Below, piece by piece: positions 47,361-60,600 of a stretch of 64,000 bases of DNA. The stretch's first letter is position 1. Every line of letters starts with the position of its first letter. The notes beneath the pieces are model-generated. The model made no database searches. It had not been told where the DNA came from and saw only the letters and a program-made list of their open reading frames with translations. A program made the position numbers and the translations under genes. The stretch comes from Manis javanica (Eukaryota > Chordata > Mammalia > Pholidota > Manidae): NCBI RefSeq assembly GCF_040802235.1, contig NC_133166.1, forward strand, positions 113,474,991-113,538,990. Reading direction: 5' to 3'.

Positions 47361-48403
47361 ATGTGGTACATATGCACCATGGAATATTATTCAGCCATAA
47401 GAAACAAACAGATCCTACCATTTGCAACAACATGGATGGAGCTGGAGGGTATTGTGCTCAGTGAAATAAGCCAGGTGGATAAAGACAAGTGCCAAATGAT
47501 TTCCCTCATTTGCGGAGTGTAACAGCAAAGCAAAACTGAAGGAACAAAACAGCAGCAGATTCACAGACTCCAAGGGACTAGCGGTCACCAAAGGGGAGGG
47601 GTGGGGGAGTGCGGGTGGGTTCGGAGGGAGAAGGGGATTGAGGGGTATTATGATTGACACACATGGTGTGGGGGGGATCACAGGGAAGACAGTGTAGCAC
47701 AGAGAAGCAAATAGTGACTCTGTGGCATCTTACTACACTGATGGACAGTGACTGCAGTGGGGTATGGGGGGGCTTGATAATATGGGTGAATGTAGTAACC
47801 ACAGTTTTTCATGTGAAACCGTTATAAGAGTGTCTATCAATAATACCTTAATAAAAATAAAAAATAAAATACATAAAAGGGACTTACATCAAGCCCCACA
47901 GCAACCTGGGATGATAACTGAGGGTCTGATACTCCTCAAGTGGCAGGTAACAAATCCTACCATTTGCAGCAACATGGATGGAGCTGGAGGGTATTATGCT
48001 CAGTGAAATAAGCCAGGCGGAGAAAGACAAGTATCAAATGATTTCACTCATCTTTGGAGTCTAAGAACAAAGCAAAAACTGAAGGAACCAAACAGCAGCA
48101 GGTTCACAGAACCCATGAATGGACTAACAGTTACCAAAGGGAAAGGGTCTGTGGGGGATGGGTGGGAAGGGAGGGATAAGGGGAGAAATGGGCATTATGA
48201 TTAGCACACTAATGTGGGGGGGCACGGGGAGGGCAGCACATCACAGAGAAGACAAGCAGTGGTTCCAGAGCATCTTACTATGCTGATGGACAGTGACTGT
48301 AATGGGGTATGTGGGGGGGACTCGATAATGGGGACAATCTAGTAACCACAGTGTTGCTCATGTAAGTGTATATTAATCACACCAAAATATTAAAAAAACA
48401 ATA
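47361..48403 (+). mobile_element. Paired L1 3' tails, unit B
   Basis: Two tandem L1 3' tails (47361-47881 and 47949-48403), as in unit A. Nearly identical between the units, so both insertions predate the segmental duplication. Confidence 0.8.
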
Positions 48404-48431
48404 CGGGGATTTGGGTGCCGTAGAAATCGCG

Positions 48432-48650
48432 TTATGGGCTGAGACTTTCACAGCTGCTTTCCAGAGCCTCCAGGTTGCAGCAGGTATGAATGGCATCATT
48501 CCGCTGGTAGCGAATGGGTTGCGCACGCTGGCACCATGAGCAGATTTTGCTGAAGTGGGAGCAATGGACGCTGGGTTGATGGTAGATCCACGTGCCGCAG
48601 GACAACGACTCACAATGGGGCATCATTAGGGGGACGGCAGAATCACACCT
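48432..48650 (-). CDS. ANTXRL: ANTXRL copy B exon 15: cysteine-rich tail and stop
   Basis: Identical to copy A in all 219 bases: 72 codons with nine cysteines after the CT-rich acceptor, then TAA. As in copy A, an L1 tail begins about 30 bp past the stop. Confidence 0.72.
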   Translation of the reverse strand, partial: RCDSAVPLMMPHCESLSCGTWIYHQPSVHCSHFSKICSWCQRAQPIRYQRNDAIHTCCNLEALESSCESLSP

Positions 48651-51600
48651 CTGGGGAGAAGAGGAGAGAGAGAAAATGTCACTGACAAGCCACTGGAATT
48701 GGGGGCTGAAGGCTGTGATTTCCCTCACTCCTGGGGTTGCCAGGTTCCTTGTCTTCTCAAGCCCACCCTTGTCCTAATGGCCCGAGTTCCACGGATACAC
48801 ACCCAGGTCTGCCTAGCGGCACCGTGTAGCGTGCTAACATCAGGCTTCCGAGAACCTGTCTGTCCCACATGCAGCCTCAGAGCGCAGTCTGCCCATATCC
48901 TGTCCTGGGCGCCTCTGTCTCTGGCCGGAAGTCCACACTCACCTTCCTGTGTGCCTACTGCCTGGCCGGGCCCTTGGCCTCCCTGCTCAGGCCTCCTCGA
49001 GCGTCTCCTCTCCCCTGGGCACCTGGCTCTGCCCTATCCTACTCCAGGCCTCACACAACCACCCTCCCCGAGAAGCAGCTCCTGGCAGCTGCCACCTTCA
49101 GCTGTGCTTCCCCTCTGCCCGGGCCTCCAGCCCCGGGGCCCAGCTGGCTTGCTAGACTCCTCACCACCACGCCCTGCCCTTGTCAGCAGCCTGGCCTGCG
49201 TGCACGCAAAGCCTGTGACCCTGCCCTGCATGGGGCAGGCACTGTGGCAGAATGAACCCCAGCAAGGGGCTTCTATCTCTGGCAGGTGTGTTTTGGGCTC
49301 CCCGGGGCCCCACACTGCCTGCAGGGAGAGCAGGACGGCTCTCATCTGCCCCTTGACACTTAGAAGGACTTAATGGATCTGTCAAAACTAATGTAGAATC
49401 AGGGAGACCGGGGCAGAGCCTGACAGACACCACAGGGCTCTTTCTTTCTCAACACCTACAACCGGGAGCCCATCCACCCCTGTCATCTCTGTGCCCTGCA
49501 GGACGGGGTTCTCCTCACTGCGTGGGGCCCTGGTTCTGGGGTGGGGGGTACTTCAGGCCCCTCCTCCAGGTGCCCGTCTCCCTTCCTCAGTGGGTTCCCG
49601 GGAACCTGCAGTCCTCTCCCTCACTCTGCTGAGGAGACGTCTGCAGGAGCAGCAGGTGACACTCTGCTTTTTGGGGAGTGTTCATGGCAGGAAGAACTTG
49701 GCACAAAACTTCCATGGTTTTTCCTGACCTGGGCGATCTGTGCCGTCCCGTGTGTTCTCACCAATCCACCCAAGGGCCGAGGAAGCCCGAGCTTGGCTGG
49801 AGCGGACGACAAGCTCTGCCAGCACCGCGGACGGGGGCACCTGTCGGGCAGCCACCCACATCTAGAAGCCTGGGCCTGTGATAAGGGGAGACCCGGGGAC
49901 GGGGACCAGCTGGGGGTGGGGAATATGGGCCCTCACGCCTTTTCTCTGTCCCAGGCCTCTAGGGCCCAGATGATGTCCTTACTGTGATGCCGGGTGATCA
50001 AAGCCCAGCACCCATAACCTCACCACCACAGAAGCCAGGCCTTCTGGGCCCGTGTCTGTGGGGCAGGAGCCGCCTGCCCCTGGCTGCCCTCGGCCCAGCC
50101 TGGGGCATCAGCACCTGTCTAGGGCCCTTCTCACCTCTGGTACCTTCATCTTCTCTTTATCAGGATTCCTACAGCACGATACAATGACCGAGGGGCACTT
50201 CTGGGCCAGTGCGGCTGGGCTCTAGAAGGAGAAAACAGTGTCTGCTTCTTGGCGGGCAGCTCCTGGGGTAGGGACACTGTGGCTGTTGCCCTGCACCTGT
50301 CACTTCCTGGCCACTCCGCCAGTGTTTGCTGGGAGAACTCAAGGACCAAGGGGCAGCACCGTGTCCCTTAGGAGAGAGCCGCCCTAGTGCAAACCCGGCA
50401 AACTCTTAGTTTGCAAATAAGGCTGCTCCCCAAAAGGGCAAGAAATTCTATCACCTCGCCTTCGTTCCCGGGGCAGCCCTCCTTAGAGAAGCCTGGCCCT
50501 GGGACTCTGGGACTCAGAGGAGGGGACCAGGTCTGAAACCGAGCCCCTTTACCATAACCCACCTGCGTCCTATGGAAGACCCTCCTACACACAGGCGTTT
50601 GAACAAAAGCCCCTTGTCTCAGAGGGAATCACAGCAGTTGCTGAAACAGGCCCCTGAGTTGCTCATTCAGTGACAGAGGCCCTCGGTCAGGCTCTGAAGG
50701 GAGCACGAGAAGGGTGTCCTCTGTGTGACACTGGGAGCCCCACATCTTATAGGGGGCCCACCATGGCCCTGTCACCCTCTTCTGCCAGCTCTCCCTGCCC
50801 AGGTCATGAGGGCTGGGGGTGGGGGAGACTGCCCTAGGCTGCGGGGGGGCTCACTGTGAAGGCCAGTGTGCCCGCAGGCTCTGACACCATCACAACCAAA
50901 GCAAACACGACCTACCTTGTGTGGTGCTGGTGGTGGCTTCTGGGAAATAGAAAGATGGAGTGATAAACACAGGTTGGAAGGCTCTGGCTCAGCCTTGTAC
51001 ACAGGAGGGGGCCTGCTCTGCAGCAGAGGGACAGAGCAGGGCCTTGGGTGTCCACCTGAGTGCTCGCTGCGTGTGGGTCTGTGGTCGGCTGGCTCCACCT
51101 GCCTGCGCTGAGCCCACCCTTCCCTGTGGGTCCCCGGGGAGACATTCAGCCTAGGATGCCTGGTGCTGCTGCAGGCATCTAACGGGGGGTTTTCATCAGC
51201 ACCCTATACGTCTTATGAAGACAAGAGATCCTCCCCTTCCCTTCCTGCTCCTCCCCCCTTCCTCCGCACACCCTGAACCGCCCCTGTGCCCGGCCCTCAG
51301 GGAAGTCCACCCGGCACCCTGGCTTCCTGTCCTCAGGCCCCCAGTGTGCAGACCTCAGGCCTTCCAGCGTCTTGCTGGGGCTGCGCCCTCACACCCCCGG
51401 GGTCCTTCCTCCCACAGTGCTCCCGGGCCTGCCCTTGGGAGCCCAGCTAGCCGGGCCTCTGCGCCTGCCCTACCCGGGGCCCGCCTCTGCCCTCTGCTGT
51501 TGCCCTGGTTAGGCAGCACAATGGCCACATGCCATGAAGGTGACATTTTCCCCCAGTACCCCAGGGACCAAGGCCCATCGAGACACCAGTCCTGGAGCTG

Positions 51601-54600
51601 CCATGGCAGGAATGGGGGCACTTCACTTCTGTCCCCTGCCCAGCCTGGCGCCCAGCCCTGACGACTGGGCCCTGAGTAGTGACTGGGAAGGAAGGACAGG
51701 GCTCCAGAGATGGGCAGAGGCCATGTGTGTTTTTAAAGGCACAGCTGCCCCAGAGGAGAGCAATCGGGGGACACCTGGCCTTCCCTTTGGGGCCATCGCT
51801 GCCCAGGCAGGGTGTGTGCTTTCCTCCAATCCACAGCAGAGGCCCCTCCCTGGCCTTTGTCCCTGTGGGTCCTTCAGAAGCCTGAGTCAGGGCCTGGGGT
51901 CACTTCTCCTCAGGGGTAAGCCCCTCAGAGGCCAGGCTGTGTGCCCAGGAATGGGAGGGTGGCTCTGAGCCCCCATGTGCGCAGGTGATGACCTCAGAAC
52001 TGACGGGAACCTTCCCACAGGTGGAATCCCGGGGCAGCCAGGAGTCCCCATACTTTGGGGGACGGCTGGGGAGTGCCTGGGCCACAGGGCTGTGTAGTCA
52101 GGGGTCACTCACACTTTTACTGCGCCATCGCCAGATACAGCAGCAGCACAGCACCAGGAAAAAGGGCAGCATCAGGAGGGGCACAGCCCAGTAGAGAGAG
52201 TGTAAACTGAGGAACACCCCTCTGGGAGGCCCTCCATCTGGCTGAGTATCCTCTTTGTCTTCCGGCCCACCATCTGGAAGGGCTCTTTGTTGGGCAGGCG
52301 GTGGTGTGGCACCCAGTAAGGCAGGTGGGGTCCCCTCCTGAGGAAAGCACACGTGTTAAGTCCTCGTGCACCTGGGCAGCTTCCTGTGGTGCCCATCACT
52401 TGGCATCCCACCCCACACCTCCAAATCCACCTTTCCCCCTTACACTCAGATTGCCCCACTCTGAGAGGCCACAGCGGGACTAGGAGCCAGGGGCTGGGCC
52501 CTGAGGGCCCTGAAGCACCCTGGGCCACAGACCCTGCTCAGAGGCTCTGACCCAGAACCCTGCCAGGGTGTCCGGCATCCTCCGTGCTGGGCCACAGGCA
52601 GTGCCCACTGCATGCCCGGGCTGACAGCACAGGGGCCTGGGGAGGTGCCCACCAGTGAAGGCACACAGGGGGTGCAGGGGGGCTCCTGGGGCCGGGATGA
52701 AGGGGGTCTGCAGCATCAGGGCAGCACCCTGGGTCTATCTCCCCATAGCCTGGCCCTCCCTGGCCCCTTCCCAGACCTGCTCAGCCCCTCTGAGCTGCAC
52801 TTCCACATCCGGTGGAGCGAGTGAGGGGATACCTGTGAGGTTTAGGGTTCATAGCCCATCCTGGTACAGGGCAGGCCCGTAAGGAATGGGGGCTCCTGTC
52901 CTGTTCTTCTTCATAGTCACGGAGAAGCCCACTGCATCTGTGCAGTCAGGGGCTGCAAGGCCTGAACCGGTCACCCAAGTGCGATGCTTCAGGGAAGGGG
53001 GAGAGGGACAGGGCGAGGTGGACTCCGTGCCCAGGAGGCAGGGCCGAGGAGAGGGGAGGCCAGGCCAGGGCGGGGGGGAAGCCACTGTGCTGGGAGTAGA
53101 CACCGGTTGGCTCCTGAGTTCTTCTCCCAATGTGCCTGTTGAAGGGCGCTTGTCACCAGGTGGGACCCCAATGGGCAAGTGGGTCAGTTCCGTCTGCTGC
53201 CGGGAGCAGACATCCAGGGATAAGTATAAACAGACATGCCCAGGAGTGTCAGTGCTGTCGGAAGCCAGGCGTGGGAGCAGGGGCTGTACCCGCAGCGGGG
53301 CCCGAGCACCAGTGCAGTGGAATTCACCTCCACTATGCAGGGCCGGAGGGGGTCCCAGCCTCCAGGGCTCCTGGGTCTGAGACCCCAGTTTTGAGGGCCT
53401 GGACTCTAGCTCCCTGCACACAGCCTCCAGCCTCCACCCCCCACCTAAGCCAGACCCAGAGGGAGCTCTGAACTCCCCACCAGGAGACCCAGGCCAGGGA
53501 GGCGGCAAGGTGGGAGTCAAGGGGCCGCTCTCAGCACTGTCCCGGAGTCTGCTTGGAGCTCCAAGTGCAGGGTGCCATGTGCCTTCAGGGACCCTGGGCT
53601 TGCAACAGGGCAGAGGAGCTGCACGGCCGCAGACACCTTCACAGGGGTACCCCGAGGGCACTTCTGAAGCCTGAGCAGGGGCACCGCTCCCCAGGGAAAG
53701 GTTCAGGGGCTGCCATGGCTGTGAGGTGCTGCCCAGGTGCCCAGCTGCCCAAGCGACTTGCTGGGCCTGCCCTGGACACTGTTCCTGCCTTTGGCTTCCC
53801 AGTGTGTCTCCCTGTCCGGGGATGGACAGAGTACAGTCCCAGGGGGCAGCAGTAGTCTCACCCTGGACGTCGCACAGGTCGTCCTGCTGATCTCTAAATC
53901 CTTCTTGATGAAGGTGAGGCCATTATCCAGGCTGATATCGATGAGGACGTCCCTAGAGCACAGAAAGGGCAGACGGTGACCCGCAGCCCAGACGGTGACC
54001 CGCAGCCCAGACGGCACCGTGCGGGCGCTTGGCTCAACCTGCACCCGACCGTGGTCCTCGTTGTAACAGCTCTGATCAGCGGGCATTCAGGACCCTGAGT
54101 AGGGGGCAGCATGGGGCAGGAGGGCCCACCCCAGGACAGATGAGGCCCCCTGTGCAATGAAGGCTGAGCAGGCTGTGAGGAGCCCTGCAGGGCCCAGATG
54201 CCCTCGTGGCCATGGGCCAAGTGGCCAGGCGGGCTGTTTGGTGTCACCTCCCAAACTCTTTTCCATGACAGAGCATGCTGGCTTGTCCCTGAAAGGTGCC
54301 TGGGCCACAGGTACCGTCCCTGGGGCCCGGCACCTCTTGCATCCTGCCCTCCTTGAGAGAGGTTGGGTGACAGGGGATCACAGCCCCTCAGGGGACCACC
54401 CGCACAGGTGGGTGCAGAGGAAGCCCTGAGCCCTCCCAGAACTGGTGTGAGCAGCTCCTCCAGAGGACGCATCACGCACGCTGGTCCCACCATAGTGCCC
54501 ATAACTGACCACATTCCCTGAGCTTTACGCTTACCGGCCCCGATTATTCATCTTCAGTCCAGGGCAGGTAACGGAGGTGTCTTCCACCGATAAAGCCTTC

Positions 54601-57600
54601 ATTCCTGGAAGAAAGTGACACGCAAATAATGTCAATGGACATGTCCCCACATCCCCGACGCCCCTCCTGTGGCCCTTGGCAAGCAGAGCTCGCCCCTTGG
54701 CGGATGTCGGCTTCCGTTCTCTGCCTGCCTGGGAGCACCTGCCTCACACCAAGTGCCGTGCTGCTGACCCGACTGTCATTTCAGCTGCGACCTTCTGAAC
54801 ATTCTTACCCTTCGTTGGAGCTCAGAATGAAAACTCAATGCTAAGTATGGTCAGGGGAAAGGATTGGTGTCTGGGTGGGGAAAGGCTAGGATTAAATGGG
54901 CAAAAATACCCAAAGCGGTGCAAACTGACTTTCCCGTTGGATGTGCCCAGTCCGGAGAGGAGGAGGATGGGACGGCAGCCCAGCACGCAGAGGGGCCTGG
55001 ACAGGCACGAGCGACTGGAAAGGAGTTTTCAAACCAGTATTACATGCACGGGATGAACTCCCATTTATTAGTGTCCTCTCTAATTTCTCTTAAGAGTGTC
55101 CTTCACTTTCTTGGTTAGGTTCATTTCTAGGTAGTTTATTCTTTTTGATGCATTTGTGAATGGAATTGTTTTCCTGATTTCTCTTTCTGCTAGTTCATCA
55201 TTAGGGTATAGGAATGCAACAGATTTCTGTGTACTAATTCTGTATCCTGAGAATTGGCTGAATTCAGATATTAGTTCCAGTAGTTTTGGAATGGAGCCTT
55301 TAGGGTTTTTTATGGCATCATCTTTCAATCTCAAGTGAACACACCATCCTGGCAGACCTGGCAGAGACTCAGAGCCCTGGGGCTGCGTCGACTTCCCTCC
55401 CATAGACTCATGGACTCGAGTCCTTGCCTCCCAAGGGAAGGGAGAGCCCAGGAAAGGGCGGGGGTGCATCTCTTAGGGTGCACCCCACCCAAAACCCCAC
55501 CAGGGCTACAGGACAGGCTGCTCCCGGGGGTATGATGGTGCTGGGGATCGATTCAGTCCTGGGCACGAGCGGCAGGTGCCCAAGCACCCAGCCAGTGACC
55601 CCTTCCACTGTCCATGCTGCTGGTTTTTGGGGTGTGCACAGTGAATGGCCAGCATGGGCCCTGGTTTGCTGGGGGACAGCTGTCACCGGGGGACAGGAGG
55701 GGCTGCTTACGGATGATTTCCTTCCCAGTGCGAAACTGACAGACAACGTCATCGTTGCGGACGCCCTGAAAACCTTTTCCAATAACCTTGACGGTCTTTT
55801 TCCCTGCAAGAGTAATATCCAGACGTCTGTGTGGGGAAGCGTGGCGGTGTTTTCCTCAGATCACAGCTATGGCAGGCCGCCCCCACAACAGAATTCCCAT
55901 GAACCCTTGGGGCGTGCAGCTGTAGCTGAACCCACATCTGGGCAACCCCCTGGCCAAATCTTCTCCTTTCGGTCATTGACGGCGTACTCCCGGGAGCCTG
56001 GGCTGGGTGCAGTCTTAGGTGCCTCTCCCCACTTCCCATGACCCACGAAGTCCATCCATTAAAGGCCCCCAGCCTAGTTCCCTCCATAGGTGCAAACCCA
56101 GCCAGGGGTTTCTGCTCTGAAATCCCGACGTGCCCCCTAATGGACGCAGGCAGGGACCAGGCAACCCTGAGACTATACACATTCACACCACATGTGCCAC
56201 ACGCGCCACACACACACACACACGGTGCGCTCATACACACCACACAGACTGGAACCACATACAACACTCCCACCACACACATGGCACATTCACAAAACAC
56301 ACACACACACACTCCTGCGTTTACAACAGCGACCCCAGTTATCACCTCTAGTGCACAGAGAGGAGAAGTCCACAGACGTAATCTCTACACAAGACCTGGC
56401 TATGAGCTGCAGTAGAGAGAGAGAGGAGTGGCAGGGTCACGGGCGTGGACGGCGGGGGCGCGGCGTGCAGCCCCCTCCATCCCCCTCACTCACGGGGTCA
56501 ACGATGTCTTCCAGTCCGCTGTATCCAGTGTCCACTGCAAGCACATGACCCACTGTGCCAGCAATTTCCAGGAGCTGAAAGGGAGAGGAGACAGCCTGGG
56601 CCCACAGCCAGGGGTGATGACCCAGAGGTCCCCGTCCCAGGACACAGACACGGAGGGCTACACCCTGGCACCTCCAGCAGCCCACGCTCAGGGGAGGGAA
56701 AGCTCTTCCACGCTCACCTCTGCTGTGTAGGTCTTACACAACACTTGCTACTCATTCTGAACGGCCACCTTGCACATCTTTCAACTCCCTGGGCCCAGCC
56801 TAAGCGGACAGGCCCCCCCGTACTCCCCAGGGACCTCCTGGTGGGTGGAGGCCCATCGTCTGGGCGACCCTGAGAGCGCCGTCTTTGAAGCTTTCCCCTG
56901 CGAGGCTCCCAAGGGACCCCCCCTTCGCTGCTCAGAATTACCTGGTATTTCTGGGAATCTTCCACACCCACGAAATACAGAGTTGCCCCCAACTGCCTGG
57001 ATTTTTCAGCCTGAGAAAGAGGAAGTCTTGGGTATAATAAATTTGGTCCAAATATGTGGACCCAAAGGCTGGTAACAATGGGCTTAACTCACTTCAACTT
57101 TTGTCTCCGCAAAGGATTCTGGTAGGAGTGGTCCACCTGTCAGCGCGATGATGAGGCTGGGGACCCTCTCTCCTGCGGGAGAGGCAGGGCGTGACTGGGT
57201 CAATGAGAGCAACGGCCACCGGCTTCCAGGACCCGAGCACTGCTCCCCACGCCTCACCCTCCTGGGGAGAGGCCACCCCGACCTGAGCACCTGCCACCCA
57301 CATGCCTGGAAGGCTTTGCAGCTTATCATGCAACAAGGAGGGCCTCCAGCCCAGGACCCACTTTGCAGATGAGGAGACTGAGCCCAGCTTAGGGTTCCTC
57401 CTACAGAACTGTCACTTCTCCCAGATGGCACAACCTTAGCCCTGAAAGGCAACTCCAGCAATTTCACAGGACAAGCACCAGCCTTCCAGGAGAGCAAAAA
57501 CAGGAGGGGGCACCCCTACTGTGCGCGACTCCCGCCCGGCCACGCAGGCCCGTTCCAGCTCTGGGCCTCACCCACAGCTCTCCCGTGGGCACCTGCACAC

Positions 57601-60600
57601 CCAGGCTCAGGGCTCGAGTAAGAGGCAGGTGAGCAGTAGACCCCCTCCCAGGCTCAGTGCCTCTCCCGGGGCCACACAGCTTCCCTAGACCCTACAGCCA
57701 AGGTGAGGATGCTTCTGGGACAGGCACAGTCGCTCACACTGCGGGAGACCCAGAGCAGGAGCCTCAGCCCAAGGGCGGGAGCTGGAGGGAGAAGGAGTCA
57801 GGGCGGAGCGCCTGCTCAGCAGGGGGAAGCGCGGGCTCCCTCCTCACCCTGAGGCCCCGCCGCTCCAGGACCCTCTGGGTCTCCCCCTCTCTCCTTCCTG
57901 CAGCCCGGCTCCAGGGCCAGCGCCCCCCACTTCCTAGGAACCATGGCGTCGTCCGCGTGACCCCTGGCTGTGCTGCGGAACATCACGGGGTGGCTTTCAG
58001 CCCCACCCCTCAGAGCGGGAGGCTGCCGCTCAGAGAGGGCAAGCAGCTGGTCCCGGCGTCAGCGCCAGGACGCGGCCTGGGCAGGGCCGCCCCGGCCTCA
58101 GGAAGGCCCAGGCCTGGCTCTTTCCCGGGACTCCACCGCCAGGAAGGAGGAAGCAGCTCCCTTACCTGCAGCACGTGTTCTTTCCATCTGCTCATTCGCC
58201 TGCAGCAAAAGGAAGGAAGATGTTGGGGGGGGACAGTGAGACGACCCAGTGATGACCCTCTGCCAACCTCATAAAGCAGAGGCACATCCCAGAAATCCAG
58301 ATTCCGTACCCTTTTCAATCCGTGCTGCATATTTATGGCTCCTGAAGGTATGACATTCAACAGATCGACAAGACCAGTGTTTATTTTATTTCTGAAAAGA
58401 AAAAAATCAGAGCAGGTGGGAGATGGAATGAGGGGTTGCCTCTTACAAGCGGCCCCAGGCTGCCCTTGTCCGTCTGCACGAGCAGCCCTTCCGGGACGGG
58501 TGAGGGCCACGTCAAGCAGCCCTGGCCCGGCCCTCTGCCCCGTGCCTTTGGCATTGGCTGGCCTGGTTCCCACCGTCCCAGTCCCGTATCCGGTGAGTGG
58601 GGTGGGGAGGGCACGCGTCTGTCTAGCCCCATAGGTGTGGCCTGGGCTCTCTGCGCTCAGCTCTGTCTAAGCCGTGCAGAACTGGGGACCTCACCCCGGG
58701 ATACACCCTGACTGCCCCGGTGAGTATGGGGAGATGCCAAGTGTGATTCCATCACAGTGTGACTGGCAGCACGACCGCCCCCCGGGGGCCCTGGTGAGGG
58801 CGCACTCTTCTCCCACCCTTAAGGCAGAGCTTGGGAAGGTCACCGTGGCCCCTCCTGTCCACGGGCCCTGGGCCCCTCAAGTGCAGGGTCCTCGGGCCGT
58901 CTGCTGCTCCTCCCACTCCCAACCATTTTCCTCCATGAGAATCTGAACCTCCCTGCTACTCAGAAGCTCCATCCCCTCCCGCCTCCCGCCTAGACCCTCC
59001 TGGGATGCAGGCCCATGGGGCCTTCCTCCAGCACCCTGCCCCAGCCTGGTGTTCAGGACCCACTCCTGGGCTCCCCTCACCAGACTTGGGGGGAACACGC
59101 TCCCCTCCACTGCAGCACCCACACTTGGGTGATACCATCCCTTCGTCCCTGGTTCTGACTGTCCCCTCTTCCCCAGTGGCCCGGGGCAGAAAGTGACACA
59201 CAACCGCAGGTGCCAGGCTGTGTCCCTAGAGGCCCCCACATCTGCTCCACCTGATCTGGGAATCTTCGCAGTCGGCCTGCTCTAGGGAAGGGGTCGAGCA
59301 CGGAGGGCTGGGCTCGGAGGGGAGGAGTCTGCCTACCAGCACAGGGTCTGGCCAGGGCCAGTGCAGAGGCCCCAGTGGGGCCCGGGGGCCCAGGGCTGAA
59401 GGTCAGGGTGCGCAGAGAGGGGAGGGCCCAGGACACCGTGCCTGCACACCCGTGTGCTCCTCGGTGCGGCTCAGGGACCCCCTCTGCTCCCTGGCCCTCC
59501 CTGTGGCCTGATCGCTGGGTCTGCTCTAGGGGATCAATGAAACACTTACCTGTCCGAGGTCAGCTGCATATTGACGTGGCCTTGCGTCGAGTATGTAATG
59601 AATGACATGCGCTGTTCAGGGCTTGGGAGGAAACATGGACTTGTGAGCAACTATACACACAGGGTGAAAGTGATGCTGATGTGCAACAGGCAGGGGGCGC
59701 CCCCCAAGTTCCCTGCTCTCCGTTCTGTCTCTTAGTGTGGAGCCCATTTCCTGGACTCCACAAGTTCTCATCACTTTAGTGAAGGATCATGAGGCCCGGC
59801 AGGCGCGCAGCCCTCCTGTCAGAGTGCGGCAGAGCGCCCTGCGGACCCAAAGCCCGGAAGTCTGTTTCCCTCTCTGCCTCTCTCTCTCTCTCACTCACAC
59901 ACACGCGCACAGGGCTGCTGCGTGCACAGGAGACAGGCAGCTACCTGCTCTTCACGAGGGCCTCCCTCGCTGGCCGCCCCTCTCCCCTCCTGACAGATTC
60001 TTGGTCCTTTCCCTTCTCCTCCTCCCTGGACGATCTTCCCCACCTCCCTCCCCCTCGCCTCAAAGAAATTATGCTCCCTCCTCAGCCATTCATATTTCCT
60101 AATCTGTGAGGGCCTCCAGGGAAGATGTGCCCCTGAAAACAAGGACAGACCCCCAGGAAGGAGCCACGCAGGGCTGCAGAGATCTTAGGAAACAAGTGTG
60201 ATCTGTCCTTCTCTCCTGTTCGGAACACTGCCCTGAGCTTTGCGACCTGAGGCAGGCCCGGGTCCACTGCATCTAAACAGCAAAGTACTCAGAGAGGAAA
60301 TCGCCCTGCAACACAGAGCTGAAAAGCCGTACTTTTTAAATCCCTTCACCAAATCCCGCACAAAGCTCTGTGTGAACATCCAGTTGTGTACACCTTGTGA
60401 TCTGAAAAAGAAGAAGACGTGAGTCAGAGACGGAGGTGCATGTATCATGTGAGCACGGTTGCTGCCTTCCCTGCCTTCCACTGGCCCTTAGCAGGCTCCT
60501 CCGTGTGTGTGTGTGTGCATGCGTGTGTGTGTGTGTGCGTGCGTGCGTGCGTGTGTGTGTGTGTGCGCGTGCGTGTGTGTGTGTGTGCGTGCGTGCGTGT

